From Pictodentalium vernedei (lineage: Eukaryota > Mollusca > Scaphopoda > Dentaliida > Dentaliidae), in NCBI GenBank assembly GCA_031216915.1, contig CM062289.1, positions 22,604,093 to 22,668,092 of the forward strand: a stretch of DNA of 64,000 nucleotides. Reading direction: 5' to 3'. The notes below the pieces were generated by a model. That model saw nothing but the letters and a program-made list of their open reading frames with translations. It made no database searches and had not been told where the DNA came from. Both the position numbers and the translations under genes were made by a program. Below, piece after piece: positions 21,963 through 31,960 of the stretch (positions are counted from its first letter, which is position 1; the number at the start of each line of letters is the position of its first letter).

Positions 21963-24900
21963 TTAAGACAGATCGTACTCATTTGAGTTCAACCAGCGGG
22001 GACGACGGACCCTTCGCCCCCGGTGGGTGACAGGATCTCCGCTAGGGGCAGGATTGTTTAAGTTGCTGGAACTGCCCTGAGCCGACTGGTCAGAATCTTC
22101 CTCCCGATCAATGAGTTCCGAAAAAGGTAACCTACCAGAATCTCCTGAATTGTCTACACTTGTTCCCATATTAGGTCGTTCAAAACATTTTTTTAATCTA
22201 TTAAAGTGGACCACCTGCAGCCGACCACCATGCTCTCTACAAATAACATAATTTGCATCAGAGAGTCGCTTTTTAACCACAAATGGCCCAAACCAATATT
22301 TAGCAAATTTGGGGGTTTGACCTTGCTTTATTTTTGAAATATATAGCCACACTTTATCACCAACCTCATAAGGTCTTCCATGAACTCTACGGTCGTACAA
22401 CCTTTTCCTATGTTTAATAGCAGTTTCACACTTACTGCTCACAAACTGGAAAATGGTTGCCATTCTATTTTCCAAATCCATCACATATTGAACTCGACTA
22501 AGATCCTTATCAGGAACTTTACCAGCCATAAATTCAATAGGTAATCGGATTTCTTTCCCAAAAAGGATCATATTTGGAGTAAGGCCCGTGGTCTCATGAA
22601 CAGCACTACGATAAGCCATCATAACAAAAGGTAGATAGTATTCCCAGTCGTTATGATTATCTTCAACAAAACATGCTAGCATAGCTATCAATGTTCTGTT
22701 GAAGCGCTCAACCTGGCCATCAGACTGAGGGTGATATGGAGATGTTCTTGTCTTGGAAATCTCAAAATATTTACAGATTCCCAAAAACAATTCAGACTCA
22801 AAGTTGGCCCCTTGATCAGAATGGATAAACTTAGGCATACCAAAACGGGATATCCACTCTTTAACCAATATTTCTCCAATTGTACTTGCACGCTGATTAG
22901 GCATGGCATAGGCTTCAGTCCATTTAGAGAAATAGTCAGAAACAACCAGAATGTAAATGTTTCCACTCACAGATTCCGGTAGGGGACCCAATACATCAAG
23001 TGCAACCCTCTCCATCGGTTCCGAAACACGGTCGGTAACCAGGGGGGCCTTTAACGCTTTGTTGGGACTTTTCCGACGTTGACACACCTCACAAGTCTGC
23101 ACCCACTGTTCTACATCCTTCTTTAGACCAATCCAAAAAAATCTTTGCCTAATTTTCAAATAGGTTTTCATCATACCTAAATGGCCTCCCACCACGGAAT
23201 CATGGCAATGTTTTAAAATTTCAGGTTTTAGTTCCCCAGGAACAATCCACAAAAATTTATTTTCCTTTCCAAATTCCAACCATTCTCGATAAAGCATACC
23301 TTGCCTAACAACAATTTGTTCCCATTGGGCTACATATTTTTTAAATATTAATTCTTCACCCTTCATTTGCTCAGCCGACGGCTTAGAATCATTTGTTTTA
23401 TTTTCAAACAATTTCTTTAATATTGGATCACTCATCTGATCATCAACTGAAATTACACCTCCTGGAGACAAATCAATAGCATTAGTCTCCAAAGATATCC
23501 TACTCAAGGCGTTGGCATTCTTATGTTGCTCTCCTCTACGATGGATGATAGAAAAGTCAAATCCACTCAAATATTCCAGCCAACGAGCCACTTGCCCCGT
23601 TGGTTCTTTAAAATTAAACAACCACCTCAAAGATCCATGATCGGTGCGCAGAGTAAAGTGTTTTCCTATCAAATAATGGCGAAAATTTTTAATGCTTTTA
23701 ATAACTGCCAATAGCTCTTTCCGAGTGACACTATAATTACGTTCTGGAGGAGAATGCACTTTACTAAAATATGCAATTACCTTCTCCTGTCCGTTAACTA
23801 ACTGAGACAACACAGCCCCACTAGCCTGATCACTCGCATCTGTGTCCAAAATAAACTCTTGCTCAAAATTTGGAAATCCCAAGATTGGACTCTCACATAG
23901 TTTATTCTTTAAAATTTCAAAAGATTCTTTTCTAGCCTTATTCCACTCAAATTTTACATTCTTTCTAGTTAATTCCAACAGGGGACCAGCCAAATCTGAG
24001 AAGTTCAAAATAAATTTTCTGTAATAAGAACACAAACCGACAAAACTGCGTATATCTCTGACACATCTTGGAATCGGCCAATCCTTAATCCTAGCTATCT
24101 TTTCTGGGTCAGCCCGTATCCCCTCTGAGGACACGATATGGCCCAAAAAAGATACCTGTTTTCTAAAAAGAGCACATTTAGAAGGCTTGAGTTTCAAACC
24201 AGCTTCCTTAATTTTTGTGAACACCTCTTCCAACCTTTCTACATGTTCTTGGAAAGTTTTAGCATAAATAATTATGTCATCCAGATATATCAGACAGGTC
24301 TTCCAATGAAGGCCCTTCAAAACGAGCTCCATAAGCCTCTGAAAGGAATGGGGAGCCCCAGAAAGCCCGAAAGGGAGTACCTTGAACTCATAAAGCCCTT
24401 TACCTGTACTAAAGGCAGTTTTTTCTTGAGCTGAGGAAGCCATCTCCACCTGCCAATACCCTGAAGCCAAATCTAATGTAGAGAACCAACTGGCCCCCTG
24501 CATTCCTTCAAGGCTGTCATCAATGCGTGGCAAGGGATATGCATCCTTCCGAGTTACAGCATTTAACTTACGATAGTCTACACAAAAGCGTAGGCTACCG
24601 TCTTTTTTTTTAACCAGGACAATGGGGGCCGCCCACGGACTATCCGAGGGTTGTATTATCCCCTGTTCTAACATTTCTTGTAACTGCCTATCAACTTCCT
24701 GTCGCTTATGTACAGGAAGTCTATAGGCTCTTTGTTTTATGGGTGGATGTTTACCCGTGTCAATATCATGTTTTATAATACTTGTTCGACCTAAATCTTT
24801 ATCATGGCGGATAAAAACCGACTCATTTCTATCAAGAAGCATTTTAACTTGAAATACCTGATCCGTAGTCAAAACAGTTTCATCAATTGTTTGCTGGAGA

Positions 24901-25553
24901 GAATACTTATCAACATTTTCTTGTTTTACATTTTCTTGAATTACACTATTTCCCAGAACCTCCCCTTGCTGGAATACTGCCACTGTTTCACCTTTTTTCA
25001 AGGACTGGGGTACCCCGGTGGTATTTACTAACCTCATTGGCACAACATCTCCATTTGAAGTACCCACAAAACTTCGCCCAACCATAATCCCATTATGTTT
25101 TTCTGAAAATTTTTGATCTACCTCACAAATTCCCTCTAAAAGAGAAACATTACTTACCTTACCATTAATTATAATCTCGGAAGATGGAGGTATAGTTACA
25201 TTTTCAATAAGCATGACCTCATTACTATCGTTGTTATTGCCAAAATTTAGGGGAATTTCTTTTCCTGCTAATTTAACACAATTCCTCCCCAGATAAATGT
25301 CTAAGTCTAGGGCAGTCATCAGATCAACCCCCAATATTCCCTCAAATGATAACTCGGCAACATAAAACTCTTGATCAAAACTATTATTACCTATATTAAT
25401 GGGAAGGTTGATAACTCCTGGCACCTGCAAGGGTTGTCCGCTAGCTCCACAAACCTCTCTAGGAGCTGCTTGTAATTCTGAAGAATCCTTTCCAAATACC
25501 TCTTCCAATACCTTAGTACTTAATATGCTAATGGCTGATCCAGTGTCCAGCAA
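21963..25553 (-). CDS. pol: Gypsy Pol polyprotein (protease, RT, RNase H, integrase)
   Basis: The 1196 residues counted from a TTG codon at 25553 are the visible part. The frame is open upstream to the gag overlap, so the real product is a Gag-Pol fusion made by frameshifting. The protease active site DTGSA is at residue 3. RT spans ~270-480 with Asp361 (TLDLASGYWQ) and YLDD at 423-426. RNase H spans ~565-685 with DTDAS (Asp570) and Asp638. Integrase has an HHCC zinc site (His784, His791, Cys821, Cys824) and the D,D-E core Asp853, Asp913 (HSDQGA), Glu949 (QVERFN). A GPF module is at 1089-1091, followed by a basic tail (RGRRVRRPRW). All catalytic residues are present with no internal stop. The integrase and GPY/F layout is that of Metaviridae (Ty3/Gypsy). 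It functions in cytoplasmic reverse transcription and nuclear integration. Confidence 0.95.
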   Translation of the reverse strand: MLDTGSAISILSTKVLEEVFGKDSSELQAAPREVCGASGQPLQVPGVINLPINIGNNSFDQEFYVAELSFEGILGVDLMTALDLDIYLGRNCVKLAGKEIPLNFGNNNDSNEVMLIENVTIPPSSEIIINGKVSNVSLLEGICEVDQKFSEKHNGIMVGRSFVGTSNGDVVPMRLVNTTGVPQSLKKGETVAVFQQGEVLGNSVIQENVKQENVDKYSLQQTIDETVLTTDQVFQVKMLLDRNESVFIRHDKDLGRTSIIKHDIDTGKHPPIKQRAYRLPVHKRQEVDRQLQEMLEQGIIQPSDSPWAAPIVLVKKKDGSLRFCVDYRKLNAVTRKDAYPLPRIDDSLEGMQGASWFSTLDLASGYWQVEMASSAQEKTAFSTGKGLYEFKVLPFGLSGAPHSFQRLMELVLKGLHWKTCLIYLDDIIIYAKTFQEHVERLEEVFTKIKEAGLKLKPSKCALFRKQVSFLGHIVSSEGIRADPEKIARIKDWPIPRCVRDIRSFVGLCSYYRKFILNFSDLAGPLLELTRKNVKFEWNKARKESFEILKNKLCESPILGFPNFEQEFILDTDASDQASGAVLSQLVNGQEKVIAYFSKVHSPPERNYSVTRKELLAVIKSIKNFRHYLIGKHFTLRTDHGSLRWLFNFKEPTGQVARWLEYLSGFDFSIIHRRGEQHKNANALSRISLETNAIDLSPGGVISVDDQMSDPILKKLFENKTNDSKPSAEQMKGEELIFKKYVAQWEQIVVRQGMLYREWLEFGKENKFLWIVPGELKPEILKHCHDSVVGGHLGMMKTYLKIRQRFFWIGLKKDVEQWVQTCEVCQRRKSPNKALKAPLVTDRVSEPMERVALDVLGPLPESVSGNIYILVVSDYFSKWTEAYAMPNQRASTIGEILVKEWISRFGMPKFIHSDQGANFESELFLGICKYFEISKTRTSPYHPQSDGQVERFNRTLIAMLACFVEDNHNDWEYYLPFVMMAYRSAVHETTGLTPNMILFGKEIRLPIEFMAGKVPDKDLSRVQYVMDLENRMATIFQFVSSKCETAIKHRKRLYDRRVHGRPYEVGDKVWLYISKIKQGQTPKFAKYWFGPFVVKKRLSDANYVICREHGGRLQVVHFNRLKKCFERPNMGTSVDNSGDSGRLPFSELIDREEDSDQSAQGSSSNLNNPAPSGDPVTHRGRRVRRPRWLNSNEYDLS

Positions 25554-25663
25554 AAATTTTACCTCTTTGTCACAAATGGTTAAGGGAAGAAAAAAATGAC
25601 CAATCTTTTTCTCAGGGTGGGCCCCATTCTGTTGGAGCTGAGGTTTGACCCCAACCCCAGCTC

Positions 25664-26884
25664 TTATTCTTTTAAACCTTGCCTATTATTCCACCTTCCA
25701 CCTCTTCGACCCCCATAATTCCGACGAACATTTCCTCGACCACGTCCACGAGAAAAATCTTCCCGAGTATTTTGTATTTCCGCTATTTTGTCAATTCCAT
25801 CCTCCTTCCCCAATTGTTCTAAAAATTCGCGTCTCATTTCCCTTTGTTCTTTGCGCAAATCATCAATCTGAAACCGCAGATCAGTCAGCGTCTGAGTTAA
25901 TAATTCCAATTGCTCGGAATTAACAGCTTCGTTGTCAGAAGGTTGGACAGTGGAAGCAACTTCCACTCTCCTATATGATTCTTCCTCTAATGCCAAACGA
26001 ACCGCGGCATCCAACGTCTCGGGTTTTCCACGCAACACCTGCATCCGAACGTCTTTATCCGTTATGGCTTCAACAAAAGCTTCTTTTGCCAAATCGTCCC
26101 TTAAAATGGATGGGGCTGAAGGGTAAGCTTTCTTTACCAATCTACGTATACTACTAGCCAGCTCGGGGAGTGTTTCTCGAGCGGTTCGCCTTCTTGAACG
26201 CAATTGTGACCTATAAATTGCCGTACCTCTAAAGGGATCAAATCGATCTATCAAACTTTTTAATATTTGTTTTAGGCCAATCTTATCATTACTATCTAGA
26301 TCTTCGTAAAATTGCAATGCGGCCCCTCTTAATGAAACTACCAAAAATCTACAAGCCACCACCTCTGACCATTCATTGATTTCTACACAGTTTTCAAAAT
26401 GCGTCACCCAATCAACCACATTGGTGGACCCATTAAATGTTTCTGGTGTAACCACCGGTTTTCTGGGCCCGTTATATTGTTCACCACTTTTGGATGGACG
26501 TTCCTTAAGAGCAGGAAGGTCCGCACCCGGTGCCACTAACGCCCGATCACCCTTATCTTGATAGCTGACCCTCGCAAGAGGAGTTTTAACTTTCTTAGGA
26601 ATGGCACCCGAAGCTCTTCTTCTACAAAATTCACGCGCAGAACTTCCTACCTGTTTATGAATTCCATTGTCCAAACCATTATGTTTTGGAATTTCACTCA
26701 CTTGAATTTCTACATTTTCATTAAAAGACGTAGGAGTGGCCTCTGGTGTTTCTTGAAAAAAATCTAGAGCCTCAGCCATGGGGTATCTCCTTGGTGTGCT
26801 AATATCTGGATTTGTAGCCAAATCAGTTAACTTTTTAGATGCCCCCAAGTATTCATCCAGCCCTTCCGAAATTCCCGTAGCCAT
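25664..26884 (-). CDS. gag: Gypsy Gag capsid protein with RG-rich C-terminus
   Basis: This is a 406-residue intact frame whose ATG lies 97 bases after the 5' LTR. Residues ~147-300 form a retrotransposon Gag domain (PETFNGSTNVVDWVTHFENC, LRGAALQFYEDL). A Leu/Glu-rich stretch at ~325-360 looks like a coiled coil. The C-terminus (378-402) is rich in RGRGRG, RRNYGGRR and Trp instead of a CCHC zinc knuckle, resembling the basic RG boxes used for nucleic-acid binding in some other retroelements. It should assemble particles around the element RNA. The frame ends in TAA nine bases after the start of the slippery site leading into pol. Confidence 0.9.
   Translation of the reverse strand: MATGISEGLDEYLGASKKLTDLATNPDISTPRRYPMAEALDFFQETPEATPTSFNENVEIQVSEIPKHNGLDNGIHKQVGSSAREFCRRRASGAIPKKVKTPLARVSYQDKGDRALVAPGADLPALKERPSKSGEQYNGPRKPVVTPETFNGSTNVVDWVTHFENCVEINEWSEVVACRFLVVSLRGAALQFYEDLDSNDKIGLKQILKSLIDRFDPFRGTAIYRSQLRSRRRTARETLPELASSIRRLVKKAYPSAPSILRDDLAKEAFVEAITDKDVRMQVLRGKPETLDAAVRLALEEESYRRVEVASTVQPSDNEAVNSEQLELLTQTLTDLRFQIDDLRKEQREMRREFLEQLGKEDGIDKIAEIQNTREDFSRGRGRGNVRRNYGGRRGGRWNNRQGLKE
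25670..25676 (-). promoter_or_regulatory. -1 ribosomal frameshift slippery site TTTAAAA
   Basis: In gag frame the sequence reads GGT TTA AAA GAA TAA. The heptamer T TTA AAA fits the X XXY YYZ rule and lies two codons before the stop. Slipping -1 continues as AGA ATA AGA and stays open through the protease motif at 25550. The GC-rich run just after (GCTGGGGTTGGGGTC) could help form a stimulatory structure. Confidence 0.7.
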
Positions 26885-26957
26885 ATTAAATTTGAACCAA
26901 TACTAAACAATTTACCTGTATTAAATTTCTATACATCAGTCTTATGGTATCATAAAA

Positions 26958-26976
26958 TATCCTGTCGGCGACGCCA
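26958..26976 (-). promoter_or_regulatory. Putative primer binding site
   Basis: On the minus strand TGGCGTCGCCGACAGGATA begins five bases after the 5' LTR end. The leading TGG is complementary to tRNA CCA ends. I cannot name the tRNA from memory with confidence. Confidence 0.5.
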
Positions 26977-26981
26977 ATAAC

Positions 26982-29622
26982 TGTGACGAATCCACTATCC
27001 CCAACCCAACACGAGTCTAGATTCAATTTCTCCCTCCCAAAAACAGTTCGATCAGCCGAGGCGGTGCGGTTTCTAAAACCACATCACCCCAGATGGTCGA
27101 ACTATTTTATAAGAGATATTTAACATTTGCGTTTCCGACCGGGCTTTAAAATAAGGAAAAGGGATCGCAGTTATAATGGGTAGGTCGGAGCCCCACATAA
27201 AGTTCTCGGGTAGATGACCCACCTTTAGACTGAAATTAAAAACTACAAACCATCAAGATGTAGCAAGGTAACAATAATTCAACACTAAGAAATGTTATGG
27301 TATAATTTATTGAATGAAATTAAACATTATTACATATCCAAAAAGCGTTTGTTTCACTATCTTAAATTGGGCTGAAATTCGGAGGCTAGAGAAAAAAAAA
27401 TATCAAGAATCCGATAAACAAGGCCCTTTTTATTATGTCCAGGCCACCCAGATTTTCTAATATAATATTAGGAGACTACTATTCTCCCATAGAGGACGTA
27501 CCAATGACCAAAGGGAACTGTCATAAGAAGCTTCCACCCTCGAAGAACCAGAGTTCGTCGAGTGTGAAGTCTTCCAAATATAAATGAGGAATCACCTACA
27601 TTCCTCCATAGATGTCATCTCCCAATAGTAATGGTCAGGACTACACAGGTAAGAAGCTTTCACCCTCGAAGAGCCAAAGTTCGTCGAGTGTGAAGTCTTC
27701 CACATATAAATAAGGAGTCACCTCTGCTCCTCCATAGGTGTCATACCAAATATCAATAATCAGGCCTCAATCAAGTAAGAAGCTTTCACCCTCGAAGAAC
27801 CAGAGTTCGTCGAGTGTGAAGTCTTCCAAATATAAATGAGGAGTCACCGCTGCTCCTCCATAGGTGTCATACCAAATATCAATAATCAGGCCTCAATCAA
27901 GTAAGAAGCTTTCACCCTCGAAGAACCAGAGTTCGTCGAGTGTGAAGTCTTCCAAATATAAATGAGGAGTCACCGCTGCTCCTCCATAGGTGTCATACCA
28001 AATATCAATAATCAGGCCTCAATCAAGTAAGAAGCTTTCACCCTCGAAGAACCAGAGTTCGTCGAGTGTGAAGTCTTCCAATATAAATGAGGAGTTACCG
28101 CTGCTCCTCCATAGGTGTCATACCAAATATCAATAATCAGGCCTCAATCAAGTAAGAAGCTTTCACCCTCGAAGAACCAGAGTTCGTCGAGTGTGAAGTC
28201 TTCCAAATATAAATGAGGAATCACCTACATTCCTCCATAGATGTCATCTCCCAATAGTAATGGTCAGGACTACACAGATAAGAAGCTTTCACCCTCGAAG
28301 AGCCAAAGTTCGTCGAGTGTGAAGTCTTCCACATATAAATAAGGAGTCACCTCTGCTCCTCCATAGGTGTCATACCAAATATTAATAATCAGGCCTCAAT
28401 CAAGTAAGAAGTTTCACCCTCGAAGAACCAGAGTTCGTCGAGTGTGAAGTCTTCCAAATATAAATGAGGAGTCACCGCTGCTCCTCCATAGGTGTCATAC
28501 CAAATATCAATAATCAGGCCTCAATCAAGTAAGAAGCTTTCACCCTCGAAGAACCAGAGTTCGTCGAGTGTGAAGTCTTCCAAATATAAATGAGGAGTCA
28601 CCGCTGCTCCTCCATAGGTGTCATACCAAATATCAATAATCAGGCCTCAATCAAGTAAGAAGCTTTCACCCTCGAAGAACCAGAGTTCGTCGAGTGTGAA
28701 GTCTTCCAATATAAATGAGGAGTTACCGCTGCTCCTCCATAGGTGTCATACCAAATATCAATAATCAGGCCTCAATCAAGTAAGAAGCTTTCACCCTCGA
28801 AGAACCAGAGTTCGTCGAGTGTGAAGTCTTCCAATATAAATGAGGAGTTACCGCTGCTCCTCCATAGGTGTCATACCAAATATCAATAATCAGGCCTCAA
28901 TCAAGTAAGAAGCTTTCACCCTCGAAGAACCAAAGTTCGTCGAGTGTGAAGTCTTCCACATATAACTAAGGAGTCACCTCCGCGCTGCCATCTCTGACAC
29001 CCCGCACACTCGGTGACTACCCAACAAGAAGAACTCACACTCGACAAAAGTTTGTCGAAGGCGAAATTCTTCAAAAAAAATATTCCCGGAGTTCCAGAGA
29101 AAAAAAAACTACTCTAAAACTTACTTAACTCTGATTCCATTGATCCGACAAACGGAGAAAAAAGAATACCAAATAAATTCCTAAATAACTATCCCAGTCT
29201 CACCAATGGCACAGAGAATTCGGTGTTTAGTTTCTCATTCCGGAACTCCAAGGAATTACTATTTAAACTCATGACCAGTCGGCTCTTCCCAAACCTTCCA
29301 GAGAAAAGCTAAACAACCTACCCCAGTGAAATCCTATCTCGAACTGACTTTTTCGACGGTCCAGATCACCCACTTCAATTCATACACAACACGAAAAAAT
29401 CATGCAACCTCTGAAATCTTGTATCGATTCAGGAAATCGCTGGTGTGTGCATTTCCCTCAGTGAAACTTGACAACAATTCAATCAACCGTTACTAGATCT
29501 CGTGCTACCTGACACTCTAATCACTGGTGGAGACAACCACCACAGAGAGAGCAAATAAGTAATATGGAATTAACCCCTGTTGGACGACAAACCCCCGACT
29601 CCATTTATCAAAAAACAGCACA
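26982..29622 (-). repeat. 5' LTR of the Gypsy element (2641 bp)
   Basis: It matches 14385-17779 but with 12 rather than 18 tandem units, a 754-bp difference equal to six units. It is followed by CAGT, the target duplication, and then by the rest of the split MITE. Confidence 0.95.
27525..28973 (-). repeat. LTR-internal tandem array, ~126-bp unit, 12 copies
   Basis: Same stem-loop unit as at 14928-17130. Unit starts run from 27525 to 28907. The marker variant GGAATCACCTACATTCC occurs near 27587 and 28215, so only two five-unit periods are present here. Confidence 0.9.
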
Positions 29623-29626
29623 CAGT

Positions 29627-30473
29627 CGCCGTAGATTGGTCGTAATCCACATATGGGCAGTTATGTCCACGCATCTGTTTACCACATAGTAAAAAACATC
29701 AATAGCAAAATTTTAATTAATGAAGCACCGGGTTGTACTCAGTGCTTCATTAATTAAATTTTTGATGATTATTCCTGTAATTATTGTTTGGAATCTAATA
29801 TTATCATATGACTCGTCCGTTTTGTTCACTTTAAAACATTTGATATTTTGTTTTCATATTAATCAGTGATAAATAAAGCCTTCCGTCAATTTCATTGGTC
29901 AATTTCAAAACTAGACAATTTGATTGGCTAAACAAATACAACTGGGTCACATTTGCATAATTTCAGTAGGGAGAATTTACTTTATCTGTCCTATTTAGGG
30001 TGGGTTATATTGTATTAATCTTTTACCTACAAGAAAAACGCCATTCATTTTTTTTTTATATTTTCACTTTTTGCTTCCAAAATATAGGTTATGAGCCCTC
30101 ATTGGAACAAGCTCGACGAGCTCGTTCCAATGAGGCGTCAAAACCTATCTTTTGGAAGCAAAAATTGAAATTTTTTTAGTTATACGAGAATGTTTTTTCC
30201 AAGTGCTGTCTGCAACTCAAGTTAGGTGATGGGTTAAAAAGTCATACTAAGTGGATAATTTGTGCGTGTGTGTGTCATATGATAAATAGAATATGAAATG
30301 AGTGTTTTTCTCATATAATATTTATGAAACTCGCCAGAGGCTCACCAAAACGGAAAATTCTTAGACTCGTTTCATGAATACTATATGAGAAAAACACTCA
30401 TTCCATATCCTCTATTTATTGCATCCATGGAAATATTGCCCACACGTGGAAAGTGACCAGTCCACGACGACTG
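29627..30473. repeat. MITE interior with three foldback palindromes
   Basis: Palindromes lie at ~29700-29762 (AATTAATGAAGCAC / GTGCTTCATTAATT), ~30052-30178 (TTGCTTCCAAAATATAGG arm; centre GAGCTCGACGAGCTC-like within CATTGGAAC arms) and ~30297-30412 (GAGTGTTTTTCTCATATA arm; loop CGCCAGAGGCTC). No coding sequence. Very similar palindromes occur at 54000-54116 (same outer arms) and 40634-40764 (same loop). Confidence 0.7.
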
Positions 30474-30661
30474 TACTGTACACACGTGTACAAGATGACA
30501 CTTTCTTGTTGTCTCCTTCTTTCTGATCCATTTACACTAATACTCTTGTATCTGTTTTGGTTTCTCACTCTAACTCACTTTTATTTCCTTCTAAACAACT
30601 TATTCCACTTCAGCTTTTAACATGCTCTTGAGCCTCTGATGTCTTCTTTGCAGATGCATTT

Positions 30662-31960
30662 TAGCTCAACTTGACAACGTCAAGTCTGTGCTATTGGGAT
30701 GGGTTGCGATCCGTCATCCGTATGTTCATCCGTCCACAATTCCTTTAGCACACCTTACAGGCCTTAGCTTTCACTTGATCAGTTCCAAATTTCATATATG
30801 GCTTTGGGACAATGTCTCGATGGGAGCTATCAGATTTTCCGAATTTCATTGAAAAACATGGCTGCCAGCAGCCACCTTAGATTTGGCATGTAAAATGTCA
30901 ACAATTCCATTGGCACACCCTACAGGCTGCATCTCTCAACATGGTTGACAGCAGCCATCTTGTATTTGGCATATAAATTGTCAACAATTCCATTGGCACA
31001 CTTCTCACCTGATCTTTGGGGTAATTACTAGATGGGATGGGATCAAATTTTTCGAACATTCGTTGAAAAACATGGCTCACCAGCAGCCATCTTGGATTTG
31101 CCATATAAATTGTCAACAATTCCATTGGCACACCCTACAGGCCACATCTCTCACTCAATCAGATCCAGATTTCGTATGTGACTTTGGGGTGATGTCTAGA
31201 TGGGAGCTAATGAATTTTTCTGAATTTTGTTGAAAAACATGGCCGTCAGCAGCCATCTTAAATTTGGCATATAAATTATCAACAATTCCCTTGGTACACC
31301 CTAAATGCCACATCTCTCACCCGACCTTTTTCAAATTTCATGTGTAGCTTTGGTGTGATGTGTAGATCGGAAATGTTGAATTTTTCCGAATTTTGTTGAA
31401 AAACATGGCCACCAACGGCCAGCTTAGATTTAGCATATAAATTGTCAACAATTCCATTGGCACACGTACAGGCCACACCTATCACCTGATCTCTTTCAAA
31501 TTTCATATGCAGCTTTGGTGTGATGTCTCGGTGGGAGCTATCAATTTGGGAGGAATTTTCGTTGATTTGGCACATAAATTGTCAACAATTCCATTAGCAC
31601 ATCGTACAGGTCACATTTCTCACCCAATCTTTTTCAGATTTAATATGTAGCTTTGGTGTCATATCTAGATGGGAGCTATTCAAGTTTTCTGAATTTCATT
31701 GAAGAACATGACCGCCAGCAGTCATCTTAGCTTTGGCATATAAATTGTCAACTCCATGAGCACACCCTACAAGGTACATCACTCGCGCTATTTTGTTCAA
31801 ATTTCATCTGTAGCTTTGGTGTGATGTCTACATGAGAGCTATCAAATTTTTCAGAATTTTGTTCAAAAACATAGCTGCCATCGGCCATCTTGGATTTAGT
31901 ATCAAAATTGTCAGCAATTCCATTAGTACACACCCTGCAGGTTGCATTGCTCACCCAATA
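30662..31960 (+). repeat. Hairpin-led tandem array, ~130-180-bp units, about eight copies
   Basis: It opens with a small hairpin (ACTTGAC AAC GTCAAGT) followed by TCCGTCATCCG and TCATCCGTCC. The units repeat ATTGTCAACAATTCCATTGG, CAGCAGCCATCTT, GATTTGGCATATAAATTG and TTTGGTGTGATGTCTAGATG at about 30900, 30977, 31105, 31280, 31450, 31580, 31747 and 31910. Minus-strand frames across it (30898-32089) are repeat readings, not genes. Confidence 0.75.

Larger units (their letters stand above)
14385..29622 (-). mobile_element. Full-length Ty3/Gypsy LTR retrotransposon, 15.2 kb
   Basis: On the minus strand the order is 5' LTR (29622-26982), PBS-like site, gag, -1 frameshift, pol (PR-RT-RNaseH-IN), a non-coding stretch, a 72-bp tandem array, an SGNH-like ORF, a polypurine tract and the 3' LTR (17779-14385). 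LTRs begin TG and end CA, and the insertion is flanked by a 4-bp CAGT duplication. LTRs are nearly identical outside a repeat-number difference, and gag and pol are open, so the insertion looks recent and perhaps competent. Unusual traits are the huge LTRs, a gag without CCHC knuckle and the extra hydrolase. Confidence 0.95.
14381..30473. mobile_element. Tc1/mariner-type MITE split by the Gypsy element
   Basis: The left terminus CAGT (14381-14384) continues after the retrotransposon at 29623 as CAGTCGCCGTAGATTGGTCG. The right terminus, read in reverse from 30473, is CAGTCGTCGTGGACTGGTCA. Both ends are flanked by TA (14379-14380 and 30474-30475). Without the Gypsy insertion the MITE is about 850 bp, holding the palindromes described under 29627-30473. 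Confidence 0.75.
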
